Shown here piece after piece: positions 36,019-45,773 of a stretch of DNA of 64,000 nt (position 1 is the stretch's first letter; each line of letters opens with the position of its first letter). The notes beneath the pieces were generated by a model that did not search any database, was not told where the DNA came from, and saw only the letters and a list, made by a program, of their open reading frames with translations. The translations under genes were made by a program, and so were the position numbers. The DNA lies in contig NZ_JAGPXN010000001.1 of assembly GCF_018070575.1 (NCBI RefSeq), positions 372,001-436,000 on the forward strand, written 5' to 3'. The stretch comes from Micromonospora sp. C31. Lineage in GTDB: Bacteria; Actinomycetota; Actinomycetes; Mycobacteriales; Micromonosporaceae.

Positions 36019-37020
36019 TTACCGTGACGACTTCGGGTCGAGCGCGTCCCGCAACGCGTCGCCGAAGAGGTTGAACGCCAGCACGAGCGCGAAGATCGTG
36101 ATGCCGGGGAAGAAGACGTAGGCCGGGTCGGTCTGCAGGTAGTCGATGCTCCGGTAGATCATCCGGCCGAAGCTGGGCACCGACTCGGGCAGCCCGACGC
36201 CGAGGAAGGACAGCGCCGCCTCGCTCGTCACGTAAGACGGCACCAGCAGCGAGAACGACACCAGGATCGGGGCCCAGATGTTCGGCAGCAGCTGCCGGAA
36301 GAGCATGTGCCCCAGCCCCGCGCCGCTGGCCCTGGCCGCCTCGACGAACTCGCGTTCGCGCAGCGACACGACCTGCCCGCGGACCAACCGGGCGGTGCTG
36401 GTCCAGCCGAACGCGGTGAAGACCACGATCAGCGTGGTGACCGCGAACCAGGTCGGCACCGCGTCGCGCGGGCCGTAGAAGCGCAGCGAGAACGTCGGCA
36501 CCACGGCCAGCGCGAAGATCAGGAACGGCATCGCCAGGGCCACGTCGGTGACCCAGCTGATCACCGCGTCCACCACCCCGCCGAGGTAGCCGGCGAGGAT
36601 CCCGAGGACCACGCCGATCGTGGTGGTGATCAGGGCGGCGCCGAGGGCGATCAGCAGGGAGGTGCGGATGCCGTAGACCATCCGGATGAAGATGTCCCGG
36701 CCCAGGCCGGGCTCCAGACCGAACCAGTGGTCGCCGCTGATCCCGCCGACGTAGCCCAGCGGCATGCCGGTGCTGTCCAGCAGGTCGCCGAACTGCTCGT
36801 TCGGCGACACCCCGTAGAGCCGCTGGACCAGGGGCGCACCCACCGCCAGCAGCACGAAGAAGATCAGCACCAGCCCGCTCACCAGGGCCGTACGGTCGCT
36901 GCGCAGCCGGCTGCGGACGAGCTGGCCCGGCGAGCGGCCGACCAGCGTCTTCTGCTCGCCGGCGTCGTCGCCGGACTCGATCTCGGCCAGCGCGGTGCCC
37001 TCGACCGGGGACAAGCTCAC
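36019..37020 (-). CDS. dppC: Peptide ABC transporter permease (DppC-like)
   Basis: 333-residue second permease, with the N-terminal OppC-type segment before helix one and EAA loop ([27 protein letters not shown]). The start is GTG 37020, forming GTGA with the stop of the ATPase gene upstream; the longer ORF to 37230 is not needed. The cytoplasmic N-terminus of about 45 residues is acidic. Confidence 0.93.
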   Translation of the reverse strand: MSLSPVEGTALAEIESGDDAGEQKTLVGRSPGQLVRSRLRSDRTALVSGLVLIFFVLLAVGAPLVQRLYGVSPNEQFGDLLDSTGMPLGYVGGISGDHWFGLEPGLGRDIFIRMVYGIRTSLLIALGAALITTTIGVVLGILAGYLGGVVDAVISWVTDVALAMPFLIFALAVVPTFSLRFYGPRDAVPTWFAVTTLIVVFTAFGWTSTARLVRGQVVSLREREFVEAARASGAGLGHMLFRQLLPNIWAPILVSFSLLVPSYVTSEAALSFLGVGLPESVPSFGRMIYRSIDYLQTDPAYVFFPGITIFALVLAFNLFGDALRDALDPKSSR

Positions 37021-38090
37021 TTCGACACCTCCTCGACGGTCGCGCCGACCCCGGCCGTCCCGGGGCCCGCCGGCCGCGCGTCCGCACCGGCCGGTCCCGG
37101 CGCGGCGCCGACCGGCCCCGTCTCCGGGAAGTGGCAGGCGGTGGCCTGGTCGCCGCCGCGCGACACCAGCGTCGGCTCCTCGGTGGCGCACCGCTCCTGC
37201 GCCTTCCAGCACCGGGTGCGGAAGCGGCAACCCGACGGCGGGTCCAGCGGCGTCGGAACGTCCCCGGAGAGCCGGATCCGGCCCGCCGCGCCGAGCTGCG
37301 TGACGTCGGGAATCGCCGAGAGCAGGGCCCGGGTGTACGGGTGCTGCGGGCGTTCGTAGATGTCGTCCCGGTCGCCGATCTCGACCACCTTGCCGAGGTA
37401 CATGACGGCGACCCGCTGGCAGAAGTGGCGCACCACGGCCAGGTCGTGGGCGATGAAGACGAACGCCAGGCCGAGGTCGCGTTGCAGGTCGCGCAGCAGG
37501 TTGACCACCTGCGCCTGGATCGACACGTCCAGGGCGGACACCGGCTCGTCGGCGACGATCAGCTTCGGCTGCAACGCGAGCGCGCGGGCGATGCCGATGC
37601 GTTGCCGCTGGCCGCCCGAGAACTCGTGCGGGTAGCGGTTGTAGTGCTCGGGGTTCAGCCCGACCAGTTCCAGCAGCTCCTGGACCCGCTTCTTCACCCC
37701 GCCCGGCGGGTTGATGCCGTTGACCTGCAACGGCATCGCCACGATCCGACCCACCGTGTGCCGGGGGTTCAGCGACGCGTACGGGTCCTGGAAGATGATC
37801 TGGAGGTCCTGCCGCAGCGCCCGCAGTTCGCGGCGGCCCGCGTGGGTGATGTCCCGCCCGGCGAACTCGATGCTGCCGGCCGTGGGCTCCAGCAGGCGGA
37901 CCAGCATCCGGCCGGTGGTCGTCTTGCCGCAGCCCGACTCCCCCACCAGGCCGAGCGTCTCGCCGGGCCGCACGTCGAAGTCCAGCCCGTCCACGGCCCG
38001 GACCAGCCCGGTGCGCCGCAGGCCGTTGCGCACCGGGAAGTGCTTCGCCAGCCCGCGTACCCGCAGTAGCGGCTCGGTCCCCACACTCAT
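37017..38090 (-). CDS. dppF: Peptide ABC transporter ATP-binding protein (DppF-like)
   Basis: 357-residue ATPase: Walker [11 protein letters not shown] loop [11 protein letters not shown], signature [16 protein letters not shown], Walker [13 protein letters not shown] loop AHDLAVVRH, and the C-terminal oligopeptide-transporter extension with cysteines ([16 protein letters not shown]) typical of Opp/Dpp ATPases. ATG 38090 is chosen; GTG 38150 in the same frame forms GTGA with the upstream stop and would add 20 residues encoded by the coupling cassette, so both products are possible. Confidence 0.93.
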   Translation of the reverse strand: MSVGTEPLLRVRGLAKHFPVRNGLRRTGLVRAVDGLDFDVRPGETLGLVGESGCGKTTTGRMLVRLLEPTAGSIEFAGRDITHAGRRELRALRQDLQIIFQDPYASLNPRHTVGRIVAMPLQVNGINPPGGVKKRVQELLELVGLNPEHYNRYPHEFSGGQRQRIGIARALALQPKLIVADEPVSALDVSIQAQVVNLLRDLQRDLGLAFVFIAHDLAVVRHFCQRVAVMYLGKVVEIGDRDDIYERPQHPYTRALLSAIPDVTQLGAAGRIRLSGDVPTPLDPPSGCRFRTRCWKAQERCATEEPTLVSRGGDQATACHFPETGPVGAAPGPAGADARPAGPGTAGVGATVEEVSK

Positions 38091-38150
38091 CGGGGCCTGC
38101 TCTCCGTTCGCCGCTGCGGGACTCCGCGGCGCTGCATTCCTCGCGCTCAC
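38091..38150 (-). repeat. Coupling cassette copy between two ATPase genes
   Basis: Minus strand begins GTGAGCGCGAGGAATGCAGC and contains GAGTCCCGCAG and GCGAACGGAGAG, matching the 1801-1922 element in its three conserved blocks. Its GTG overlaps the TGA of the upstream ATPase gene. Here the mini-ORF has no stop and runs in frame into the downstream ATPase, so it would add a 20-residue N-terminal extension. Confidence 0.75.
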
Positions 38151-39250
38151 CGGGCCACTCCCACGTGTGCGATGTCCTCCGCGTACAGCAGCGTCCGGTC
38201 GTCCGCGGAGAGGTGGCAGGCGACCAGGTGGCCGGGCGCGCCGGCGGGGCGCAGCTCCGGGACCTCCGAGCGGGACCGGTCGCCGTTGCGGCCGGCGTAC
38301 CGGCAGCGCGGGTGGAAGGCGCAGCCGGACGGCAGGTTGATCAGGCTCGGCGGGTTGCCGGGGATCGGCATCAGGTCCGCGTCCGCGTCGCCGTGCAGCG
38401 AGGGCACGCTGGAGAGCAGACCCCAGGTGTACGGGTGCTGCGGGCGGCGGAGCACCTGCTCGACGCTGCCGTGCTCGACGGCCCGCCCGCCGTACATGAC
38501 CAGCACCTCGTCCGCGACCTGGCTGACCACGCCCAGGTCGTGGGTGATCAGGATGATCGCGGAGTTGAACTCGGCCTGGAGGTCGGCCAGCAGGTCGAGG
38601 ATCTGCGCCTGCACCGTCACGTCCAGGGCGGTGGTCGGCTCGTCGGCGATCACCAGGTCGGGGTCGTTGACCAGCGCCATCGCGATCATCGCCCGCTGCC
38701 GCATGCCACCGGAGAACTCGTGGGGGTACTGGTCGAAGCGGCGGGCCGGCTGCGGGATGCCGACCCGGCCCAGCATGTCGACGGCGCGTTGCCGGGCCGC
38801 ACGCTTGCCGGCCTTCGGGTGGTGCACCCGGTACGCCTCGACGATCTGCCTGCCCACCGTGTAGTACGGGTGCAGGGCCGACAGTGGGTCCTGGAAGATC
38901 ATCGACATGTCCCGGCCGCGCAGCCGGCGTACCTCCTCGTCCGGCAGGCCGACCAGTTGGCGGCCACCGACGGAGATCTCCCCGGTGATGCTGGTCCGCT
39001 TGGCGTTGTGCAGGCCGAGGATGGCCAGCGAGGTGACGCTCTTGCCCGAGCCGGACTCACCGACGATGCCGAGGGTGCGCCCGCGCGCCACCTCGAACGA
39101 CACCCCGTCGACGGCGCGCACCACGCCGTCCTCGGTGTCGAACCGGACCCGCAGGTCGCTCACCCGCAGGTAGGGATCCTCGCCGGAGCGCTGCTCCGGC
39201 ACGCTGGGGCGGTCCGGTTTCCCGGACGACGCCGACTCCGGTTTGCCCAC
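38147..39250 (-). CDS. dppD: Peptide ABC transporter ATP-binding protein (DppD-like)
   Basis: 367-residue ATPase, first gene of the importer operon. Walker [11 protein letters not shown] loop [10 protein letters not shown], signature [16 protein letters not shown], Walker [13 protein letters not shown] loop THDLGVVSQ, and the C-terminal cysteine-bearing extension ([13 protein letters not shown]). GTG 39250 has GGGAGGCG close upstream and is preferred over the ORF start at 39292. It is transcribed from the promoter at 39301-39329. Confidence 0.93.
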   Translation of the reverse strand: MGKPESASSGKPDRPSVPEQRSGEDPYLRVSDLRVRFDTEDGVVRAVDGVSFEVARGRTLGIVGESGSGKSVTSLAILGLHNAKRTSITGEISVGGRQLVGLPDEEVRRLRGRDMSMIFQDPLSALHPYYTVGRQIVEAYRVHHPKAGKRAARQRAVDMLGRVGIPQPARRFDQYPHEFSGGMRQRAMIAMALVNDPDLVIADEPTTALDVTVQAQILDLLADLQAEFNSAIILITHDLGVVSQVADEVLVMYGGRAVEHGSVEQVLRRPQHPYTWGLLSSVPSLHGDADADLMPIPGNPPSLINLPSGCAFHPRCRYAGRNGDRSRSEVPELRPAGAPGHLVACHLSADDRTLLYAEDIAHVGVAR

Positions 39251-39300
39251 GACCGCCTCCCTCAGTGACGAAGAGAACTTACAGGAAAGCACTGAGGGTG

Positions 39301-39329
39301 AAAATAAGCTACATAGCCGGGGCTGTCAG
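39301..39329 (-). promoter_or_regulatory. Sigma-70-type promoter for the peptide importer operon
   Basis: On the minus strand, CTGACA (39329-39324) and TATTTT (39306-39301) are separated by 17 bases, in a locally AT-rich stretch upstream of the dppD-like gene. In the leader, CTCAGTG and CACTGAG (39290-39296 and 39261-39267) can pair right before the ribosome site, which may influence translation. Confidence 0.65.
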
Positions 39330-39474
39330 CGGGCCACAGCGTAACGACTCTGCAACGGGCCTGCCCCCTCACCTCCGCATTCACCGGCGTTGACCTCCCC
39401 AGCCCGGACAGCGGGTGCGACGATGGGCGCGGCAGTCCCGCAAGGATGTCCCCCGGCACGAGGTGGAGGTGACG

Positions 39475-40023
39475 ATGACCGCGGCGGTGTTCGGCCACGA
39501 CGGCCCGTGGAGCGAAGAGGAGTACCTCGCCCTCGACGAGACGCAGCAGCGCGTCGAACTCTTCGACGGGAGCCTTCACGTGACCCCAGCCCCCACCCCC
39601 CGCCACCAGAACATCTCCGGTGAGCTGCGGGCCGCCCTGCGAGGGCCGACGCGGGAAGCCGGCCTCCGCGTCCTGGAAGCGGTGAACGTCCGGCTCCGGC
39701 CGGGTCGCATCCCCATTCCCGACCTCGTCGTCACGGGCCCGATCGACCTCGACGACCCCTGGATCGACGCGGCCGACGTGAGGCTGGTCTGCGAGATCAT
39801 CTCGCCGGGCAACGCGGCCACCGACAAGGTGCTCAAGATGCACTACCACGCGGCGGCCGGGATCGAGTGGTATCTCCTGGTGGAGCAGGAGACGCTGACC
39901 GTGCACGTCTACCAGCGACAGGGCGCCCACTACGTCGAGCGGTCGGTGACCAAGGCCGGCGAGACGCTGGAGCTGACCGAGCCGGTCCGGGCCACGATCC
40001 GGCCGGCGGACCTGCTCGCCTGA
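39475..40023 (+). CDS. Uma2-family (DUF820) putative endonuclease
   Basis: 182-residue Uma2/DUF820 protein of the PD-(D/E)XK superfamily. Visible are RVELFDGSLHV, IPIPDLVVTG (catalytic aspartate region), VCEIISPGNAATDK (the ExxSP motif) and the following YHAAAGIEWYLLVE. Members are abundant in actinobacteria and cyanobacteria with unproven biological roles. ATG 39475 has GGTGGAGGTGA upstream, excluding the longer ORF from 39415. Confidence 0.88.
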   Translation: MTAAVFGHDGPWSEEEYLALDETQQRVELFDGSLHVTPAPTPRHQNISGELRAALRGPTREAGLRVLEAVNVRLRPGRIPIPDLVVTGPIDLDDPWIDAADVRLVCEIISPGNAATDKVLKMHYHAAAGIEWYLLVEQETLTVHVYQRQGAHYVERSVTKAGETLELTEPVRATIRPADLLA

Positions 40024-40332
40024 CTGTGAGCACGGCGGGGTCGGCCCGGCGGTGGTGAGCCCCTCCGGTGCGCCGGACAGGCGTCGGGTGAAGTTCTTAA
40101 CATCCGCACATCGATCACGGTGCGGGGCTTTCCACCGGCCGGGACACACGGGACACTGCCTTGCGCGGACGGCTCGCGAAGATCGGCGTAACGTGTGTCA
40201 CTTAGCTGCGCCGTATCGCCGGCGCGGTCGTTGGTGTGCGCATGACGAGGCAAGCGGGTGCGGGTTCGCCGGTCCGCGTTGCCGACCGGAACTTGATCCG
40301 CCCGTGAGGGTCCTGTCAGGGAGACGACTCGA
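40024..40332. other. Gene-free region upstream of the sdh operon
   Basis: About 310 bases with no plausible gene. The sdhC promoter must be here; the stretch around 40196-40207 (TAACGT, GTGTCACTTAG) is less GC-rich and is the best place to look, but I cannot assign boxes or a known regulator site. Confidence 0.4.
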
Positions 40333-41139
40333 ATGACATCAACGGCAACGAAGCCGCTGGGGGCGCGGGCGCGCGCCGCCATCGCGGCGAAGACGTTGCG
40401 TACCGACCGCTGGTGGCTCGCCCCGCTGATCACCGTGATCGGGCTCAGCGCGTGGGTGGCGTACGCGACGGTCCGGGTCTTCATGCACAAGTGGTACTGG
40501 GTCGAGGACTACCACTACCTGACCCCGTTCTACTCCCCCTGCGTGACCGACCGCTGCCTGCCGGAGGCCTCGCACTTCGGTCAGTTCCTGCCCGGCTGGT
40601 GGATCATCCCGGACGCGGCGCTGACACTGCCGTTCCTGCTGCTGTTCCGGCTCACCTGCTACTACTACCGCAAGGCGTACTACCGGTCGTTCTGGCTGTC
40701 GCCGCCCGCCTGCGCGGTCCCGGACGGGCACAAGTCCTACAGCGGCGAGACCCGCTTCCCGCTGCTCGGCCAGAACCTGCACCGCTACTTCTTCTACGCC
40801 GCCGCGATCATCTCGCTGATCAACACCTGGGACGCGATCCTGGCCTTCCACTCCCCCAGGGGCTTCGGCTTCGGGCTGGGCAACATCGTCCTGCTGGTCA
40901 ACGTGGTGATGCTGTGGGCGTACACGATCTCGTGCCACTCGTGCCGGCACATCATCGGCGGGCGGCTCAAGCACTTCTCGAAGGCCCCGGTGCGCTACAA
41001 GGCGTGGACCTTCGTCTCCAGGCTGAACGTCAAGCACATGCAGCTCGCCTGGATCACCCTCGGCACCCTGGCCCTGACGGACTTCTACGTCATGGCGGTC
41101 GCGGCCGGCTGGTTCAACGACCTGCGGTTCATCAACTAG
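40333..41139 (+). CDS. sdhC: Succinate dehydrogenase membrane anchor (Sdh1 type)
   Basis: 268-residue membrane subunit of the actinobacterial Sdh1-type complex (compare Rv0249c), located directly before the flavoprotein and iron-sulfur genes. It has about five hydrophobic helices, with histidines in FMHKWYWVEDYHYL, NLHRYFFYA and ISCHSCRHII that may bind haem. It links succinate oxidation to the quinone pool. ATG 40333 is 11 bases after GGGAGACG. The stop lies 12 bases before sdhA. Confidence 0.9.
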   Translation: MTSTATKPLGARARAAIAAKTLRTDRWWLAPLITVIGLSAWVAYATVRVFMHKWYWVEDYHYLTPFYSPCVTDRCLPEASHFGQFLPGWWIIPDAALTLPFLLLFRLTCYYYRKAYYRSFWLSPPACAVPDGHKSYSGETRFPLLGQNLHRYFFYAAAIISLINTWDAILAFHSPRGFGFGLGNIVLLVNVVMLWAYTISCHSCRHIIGGRLKHFSKAPVRYKAWTFVSRLNVKHMQLAWITLGTLALTDFYVMAVAAGWFNDLRFIN

Positions 41140-41151
41140 AGGGCCCCTGAC

Positions 41152-43080
41152 ATGACGAACACAACGCGAATCGAACGACACCACTACGACGTCGTCGTGA
41201 TCGGAGCCGGCGGCGCCGGCCTGCGCGCGGCGATCGAGGCCCGCCTCGCCGGCAAGAAGACCGCGATCATCTCCAAGTCGCTCTTCGGCAAGGCGCACAC
41301 GGTGATGGCCGAGGGCGGCGCCGCCGCCGCGATGGGGAACGTGAACAGCCGGGACAACTGGCAGGTGCACTTCCGCGACACGATGCGCGGCGGCAAGTTC
41401 CTCAACAACTTCCGGATGGCCGAGCTGCACGCGAAGGAGTCGCCGCAGCGGATCTGGGAGTTGGAGACTTACGGTGCGCTCTTCGACCGCACCAAGGACG
41501 GGAAGATCTCGCAGCGCAACTTCGGCGGCCACGAGTACCCCCGCCTGGCGCACGTCGGCGACCGGACGGGCCTGGAGCTGATCCGCACCCTCCAGCAGAA
41601 GATCGTGTCGCTCCAGCAGGAGGACAAGCGCGACCACGGCTCGTACGACGCCCGGATCAAGGTCTTCTCCGAGACCACGATCACCGAGCTGCTGCTCGAC
41701 GGCGACCGGGTCGCCGGCGCGTTCGGCTACTACCGGGAGTCCGGCGAGTTCGTCCTGTTCGAGGCGCCGGCGGTGGTGCTGGCGACCGGCGGCGTCGGTC
41801 GCTCCTACAAGGTCACCTCGAACTCCTGGGAGTACACGGGCGACGGGCATGCGCTGGCCCTGCGGGCCGGCGCGACGCTGATCAACATGGAGTTCCTCCA
41901 GTTCCACCCGACCGGCATGGTCTGGCCGCCGTCGGTGAAGGGCATCCTGGTCACCGAGTCGGTACGCGGCGACGGCGGCGTGCTCAAGAACTCCGACGGC
42001 AAGCGGTTCATGTTCGACTACGTCCCCGACGTCTTCCGCAAGCAGTACGCGGAGACCGAGGAGGAGGCGGACCGCTGGTACACGGACCCGGACAACAACC
42101 GGCGTCCGCCGGAGCTGCTGCCGCGCGACGAGGTGGCCCGGGCGATCAACAGCGAGGTGAAGGCCGGTCGGGGCACGCCGGCGGGCGGCGTCTACCTGGA
42201 CATCGCCTCCCGGAAGTCGGCGGAGGAGATCCGTCGCCGCCTGCCGTCGATGTACCACCAGTTCAAGGAGCTGGCGGACGTCGACATCACGAAGGAGCCG
42301 ATGGAGGTCGGGCCCACCTGTCACTACGTGATGGGCGGCGTCGAGGTCGACCCGGACAGCGGTGCCGCGTTCGGTCACGTGCAGGGGCTCTTCGCCGCCG
42401 GTGAGGTGTCGGGCGGCATGCACGGCTCCAACCGGCTCGGCGGCAACTCCCTGTCCGACCTGCTGGTGTTCGGCAAGCGCGCGGGCGGGCACGCCGCCAC
42501 GTACGCCGACAGCCTCCCCGCCCGTCCGAAGGTGGGCGTCGCCGCCGTGGAGGCCGCGGTGGAGACGGCCCTCGCGCCGTTGCAGCGCGACACCGGCGAG
42601 AGCCCGTACGTCCTCCAGCAGGACCTCCAGGCGGTCATGGGGGACCTGGTGGGCATCATCCGGCGCGAGAATGAGCTCGCGGACGCGCTGGGGCGGCTGG
42701 CGGAGCTGCGGGAGCGGGTGGCGAAGGTCAGCGCGGCCGGCGGCCGGCGCTACAACCCGGGCTGGCACCTGGCGCTCGACCTGCGCAACATGCTGGTCGT
42801 CTCGGAGTGCACCGCGAAGGCGGCGCTGGAGCGGCGTGAGTCGCGCGGCGGCCACACCCGCGAGGACCACCCGGCGATGGACCCGTCGTGGCGCCGGGTC
42901 AACCTGGTCTGCTCCCTCGACGGCGACACGGTGCGCCTGGCGCGCAAGCCGCTGCCGACGATGCGCACGGAGCTGATCGGCCTCTTCGACCGCGCGGAGC
43001 TGGCCAAGTACCTCACGGACGAGGAACTCGCCGAGTTCGACGCCCAGGTCGCCGACGTCGAGACCGAGAAGGAGCGCTGA
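41152..43080 (+). CDS. sdhA: Succinate dehydrogenase/fumarate reductase flavoprotein subunit
   Basis: 642-residue flavoprotein. FAD-binding GAGGAG near residue 18, covalent-flavin histidine in SLFGKAHTVMAEGGAA, and active-site regions LQFHPTGMVWPP and THLCYVMGG-equivalent TCHYVMGGVEVD, RLGGNSLSDLLVFGK. It oxidises succinate to fumarate in the citric acid cycle. Four bases separate its stop from the sdhB ATG. Confidence 0.96.
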   Translation: MTNTTRIERHHYDVVVIGAGGAGLRAAIEARLAGKKTAIISKSLFGKAHTVMAEGGAAAAMGNVNSRDNWQVHFRDTMRGGKFLNNFRMAELHAKESPQRIWELETYGALFDRTKDGKISQRNFGGHEYPRLAHVGDRTGLELIRTLQQKIVSLQQEDKRDHGSYDARIKVFSETTITELLLDGDRVAGAFGYYRESGEFVLFEAPAVVLATGGVGRSYKVTSNSWEYTGDGHALALRAGATLINMEFLQFHPTGMVWPPSVKGILVTESVRGDGGVLKNSDGKRFMFDYVPDVFRKQYAETEEEADRWYTDPDNNRRPPELLPRDEVARAINSEVKAGRGTPAGGVYLDIASRKSAEEIRRRLPSMYHQFKELADVDITKEPMEVGPTCHYVMGGVEVDPDSGAAFGHVQGLFAAGEVSGGMHGSNRLGGNSLSDLLVFGKRAGGHAATYADSLPARPKVGVAAVEAAVETALAPLQRDTGESPYVLQQDLQAVMGDLVGIIRRENELADALGRLAELRERVAKVSAAGGRRYNPGWHLALDLRNMLVVSECTAKAALERRESRGGHTREDHPAMDPSWRRVNLVCSLDGDTVRLARKPLPTMRTELIGLFDRAELAKYLTDEELAEFDAQVADVETEKER

Positions 43081-43084
43081 CGAG

Positions 43085-44182
43085 ATGGGTAACCAGAACT
43101 CCCCGGGGCCGGGCAAGCCGGGCGCCAGGCGCCAGTTCCGCATCTGGCGCGGCGACGAGGACGGCGGCGACCTCCAGGACTACGTGGTCGAGGTCAACGA
43201 GGGTGAGGTCGTCCTCGACGTCATCCACCGGCTCCAGGCGACCGACGCCCCCGACCTGGCCTGCCGCTGGAACTGCAAGGCCGGCAAGTGCGGCTCCTGC
43301 TCGGTGGAGATCAACGGCAAGCCGCGGCTGAGCTGCATGACCCGGATGTCCACCTTCACGGAGGACGAGACGGTCACGGTCACCCCGCTGCGCACCTTCC
43401 CCGTGATCCGGGACCTGGTCACCGACGTCTCGTTCAACTACGAGAAGGCCCGGGAGACGCCGGCGTTCGCGCCACCGGCCGACCTGGCGCCCGGCGAGTA
43501 CCGGATGCAGCAGGTCGACGTGGAACGCTCGCAGGAGTTCCGCAAGTGCATCGAGTGCTTCCTGTGCCAGAACGTCTGCCACGTGATCCGCGACCACGAG
43601 GAGAACAAGCAGGCGTTCTCGGGGCCGCGGTACTTCATCCGGGCGGCCGAGCTGGACATGCACCCGCTCGACGCCAAGAGCGACCGCAAGGAGTACGCGC
43701 AGGCCGAGCAGGGCCTCGGCTTCTGCAACATCACCAAGTGCTGCACCGAGGTCTGCCCCGAGCACATCAAGATCACGGACAACGGGATCATCCCCATGAA
43801 GGAACGGGTCGTCGACCGCAGGTACGATCCCCTCGTGTGGCTTGGTAGCAAGATCTTCCGGAGGGGTCAGGTGCCTCAGACCAGCGTGACCAGCGAACAC
43901 GTCAGCGGTGCGGTGCGCGGCAGCGCCGCCCACGGGGGCGTGCACTCGCACGCGGGCGGCTCGCACGACCCGCGGGCCGAGGTGCAGGCGCAGCGCGGCG
44001 TCAACTGGGACCGCGAGGTGCCGAGGCCGACCGCGCCGGCCGTCGACGACCACGGCAAGCTGCCGCTGACGGAGCTCACGTTCGACCGGGCGGCGGCGCC
44101 GTCGCCGTTCGGCGACGACGTGACCTTCCCGCTGCCTCCGGAGCACCTGAACTTCGCCCACCCGGAGCAGGACAAGCACTGA
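43085..44182 (+). CDS. sdhB: Succinate dehydrogenase iron-sulfur subunit with long C-terminal extension
   Basis: 365-residue iron-sulfur subunit. 2Fe-2S ligands are in CRWNCKAGKCGSC and LSCMTRM; C-terminal clusters use KCIECFLCQNVC and FCNITKCCTEVCPEH. Family members usually end after DPLVWLGSKIFRR (about residue 260); here roughly 105 further residues follow, histidine-rich at first (GVHSHAGGSHD) and then ordered-looking (LPLTELTFDRAAAPSPFGDD). The extension has no recognised function. It is followed by a terminator hairpin. Confidence 0.93.
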   Translation: MGNQNSPGPGKPGARRQFRIWRGDEDGGDLQDYVVEVNEGEVVLDVIHRLQATDAPDLACRWNCKAGKCGSCSVEINGKPRLSCMTRMSTFTEDETVTVTPLRTFPVIRDLVTDVSFNYEKARETPAFAPPADLAPGEYRMQQVDVERSQEFRKCIECFLCQNVCHVIRDHEENKQAFSGPRYFIRAAELDMHPLDAKSDRKEYAQAEQGLGFCNITKCCTEVCPEHIKITDNGIIPMKERVVDRRYDPLVWLGSKIFRRGQVPQTSVTSEHVSGAVRGSAAHGGVHSHAGGSHDPRAEVQAQRGVNWDREVPRPTAPAVDDHGKLPLTELTFDRAAAPSPFGDDVTFPLPPEHLNFAHPEQDKH

Positions 44183-44197
44183 GTGCTCCTGGCGATG

Positions 44198-44230
44198 ACG
44201 GGGGCCGCGGCTTGCGCCGGCGGCCCCCGT
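44198..44230. terminator. Hairpin terminator after sdhB
   Basis: ACGGGGGCCGC pairs with the complementary sequence ending CCCCCGT at 44230, loop about 8 bases. It lies between convergent sdhB and the MutT-like gene. Confidence 0.7.
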
Positions 44231-44259
44231 CCCCTTTCGGCCCGGGTGTCCGCTTCCGC

Positions 44260-44697
44260 TCAGGCTGACAGCATCGGCCGGAGGGCGGCGACGATGGGTG
44301 CGTCGGCGGGCAGCCAGGTGACGCTGTCCAGTTCGTCGGCGGCAAGCCAGCGCAGCGCCGAGTGCTCCAGGGCCTTGGGCTGGTCGCCGTGCAGCAGGCG
44401 GGCCGCGTACACCTTGAGCACCGAGCGGCCGTGGGCCATCCGGACGTTGCGGCCCACCCGGTCGCCGATCTCCACGCGTACGGCCAACTCCTCGGCGCAC
44501 TCGCGGGCGAGCGCGGCGGTCTCGCTCTCGCCCGGCTCCACCTTGCCGCCGGGGAACTCCCACATGCCCGCCACCTCGGGCGGGGCGGAACGGGCGCAGG
44601 CGAGCACCCGGCCGTCCCTGATGATCGCCGCCCCGACGATCACCCTGAGGTCCCGTCGCTCGGCCTGCCCGCCGCCATTAGCCCGTTCGGTCCGCAC
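44260..44697 (-). CDS. mutT: Nudix hydrolase (MutT-like)
   Basis: About 145 residues with a complete Nudix box: GGKVEPGESETAALARECAEE. The surrounding VVGAAIIRDGRVLACAR (as VIVGAAIIRDGRVLACA) and FPGGK match MutT, which removes 8-oxo-dGTP from the nucleotide pool. No strong ribosome site decides the start; GTG 44697 is a reasonable choice, GTG 44643 the minimum. The ORF open to 44787 is probably too long. Confidence 0.85.
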   Translation of the reverse strand: MRTERANGGGQAERRDLRVIVGAAIIRDGRVLACARSAPPEVAGMWEFPGGKVEPGESETAALARECAEELAVRVEIGDRVGRNVRMAHGRSVLKVYAARLLHGDQPKALEHSALRWLAADELDSVTWLPADAPIVAALRPMLSA

Positions 44698-44880
44698 GGG
44701 CGTCCAGCGTGCCAGATCAATCGGCGGTTTGGGTACCGTGGCCGACCGTGAGGGCAGGAGAACCCGGAAGTGTGGGCGTGGACACACCCGGCATGCGAGG
44801 ACAGACTAGAAGGCACCGACAAGACACGGGACGGCGACGATTTGGCCACAAGCCGGCAACGGCGCCTGGGAGGTGCGGTG

Positions 44881-45186
44881 ATGCGCGCGCTGTTCAGCAG
44901 TCGATCCAAGCACGACTATCTCAGCGACGCCCTCACCCTACTCACCGGCTGGATCCGTGAGGGTGAGCAGATCCGACGCACCCTCACCATCGACGACACC
45001 CAGCACGCGGCCCTCACCGAGCGGGTGAAGGTGGTCGCCGACGCGCTGCATCTGCGGCCGGAGATCAGTCGCCGGGCCGACCAGACCCAGATCCGGGTCG
45101 GGCACGGCAACGCGCCGCTGACCGAGGGCGAGGTCCTGCTGGCCGCCCGCATCGAGGACGCCTACCGTACGGTCACCCGGTCCTGA
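44881..45186 (+). CDS. Pterin-4a-carbinolamine dehydratase-like protein, degenerate active site
   Basis: 101-residue protein with the general layout of 4a-hydroxytetrahydrobiopterin dehydratases (final part LTEGEVLLAARIEDAYRTV, compare LT..D..LA..ID). The catalytic HHP is HLRP here (ALHLRPEISR), so it may not be an active dehydratase. GGGAGGTG lies five bases before ATG 44881. Unknown role; family call is tentative. Confidence 0.6.
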   Translation: MRALFSSRSKHDYLSDALTLLTGWIREGEQIRRTLTIDDTQHAALTERVKVVADALHLRPEISRRADQTQIRVGHGNAPLTEGEVLLAARIEDAYRTVTRS

Positions 45187-45367
45187 CCTCCGCTCCCCCG
45201 GCCCGGCGCTCCGTCGTGACCGGGTCGGCACGGCCCAGCCGCCCGCCGGGGTGGCATGATCGACGGCGGCTGGGGCGGGCAGCCGGTGGGCCGGGGTGAC
45301 GGCGAGTTCCTCGTCCTCGCCCGCCGCGAGTGATCTTCGGTTGGCGTGCCCGGCCTACCGTGGGGGC

Positions 45368-45730
45368 ATGGCGAACGCGACGTACGACCGCAAGGAGCAG
45401 TTCCAGCAGATCCAGAGCGGCCTGCTGCACGGAGAACAGATCATCGCCGTCTACGACGCCGTCGGCACCGGCACCGGCTTCATCGGCCTGACCGATCGGC
45501 GCGTCATCATCCAGGACCGCTCCTTCGTCGGCAAGCGGTACGCCATCACCAGCATCCCGTACTCGAAGATCACCAGCGTCAGCGTGGTCAGCAACAAGTC
45601 GTGGGGCGGCTCGTTCTTCTCCACCGGCGCCATCGCGATCCACGTCGGCACGCACACCTACGAGGTGGAGTTCCGTGGCTCCGACAAGAGCCACCACGTG
45701 CACAACGTGATCCTGCACCACATCAGCTGA
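45368..45730 (+). CDS. Bacterial PH-domain protein
   Basis: 120-residue bacterial pleckstrin-homology domain protein. Typical strands: EQIIAVYDAVGTGTGFIGLT, DRRVIIQDRS, KRYAITSIPYSKITSVSVV and a closing helix SHHVHNVILHHIS. No transmembrane segment. Function is unknown; such domains often act as adaptors. ATG 45368 follows a GGGGG stretch. Confidence 0.82.
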   Translation: MANATYDRKEQFQQIQSGLLHGEQIIAVYDAVGTGTGFIGLTDRRVIIQDRSFVGKRYAITSIPYSKITSVSVVSNKSWGGSFFSTGAIAIHVGTHTYEVEFRGSDKSHHVHNVILHHIS

Positions 45731-45773
45731 GATCGAACCACTCAGGCTGACGGGTGAAGCGGTCCTCCGGCCA

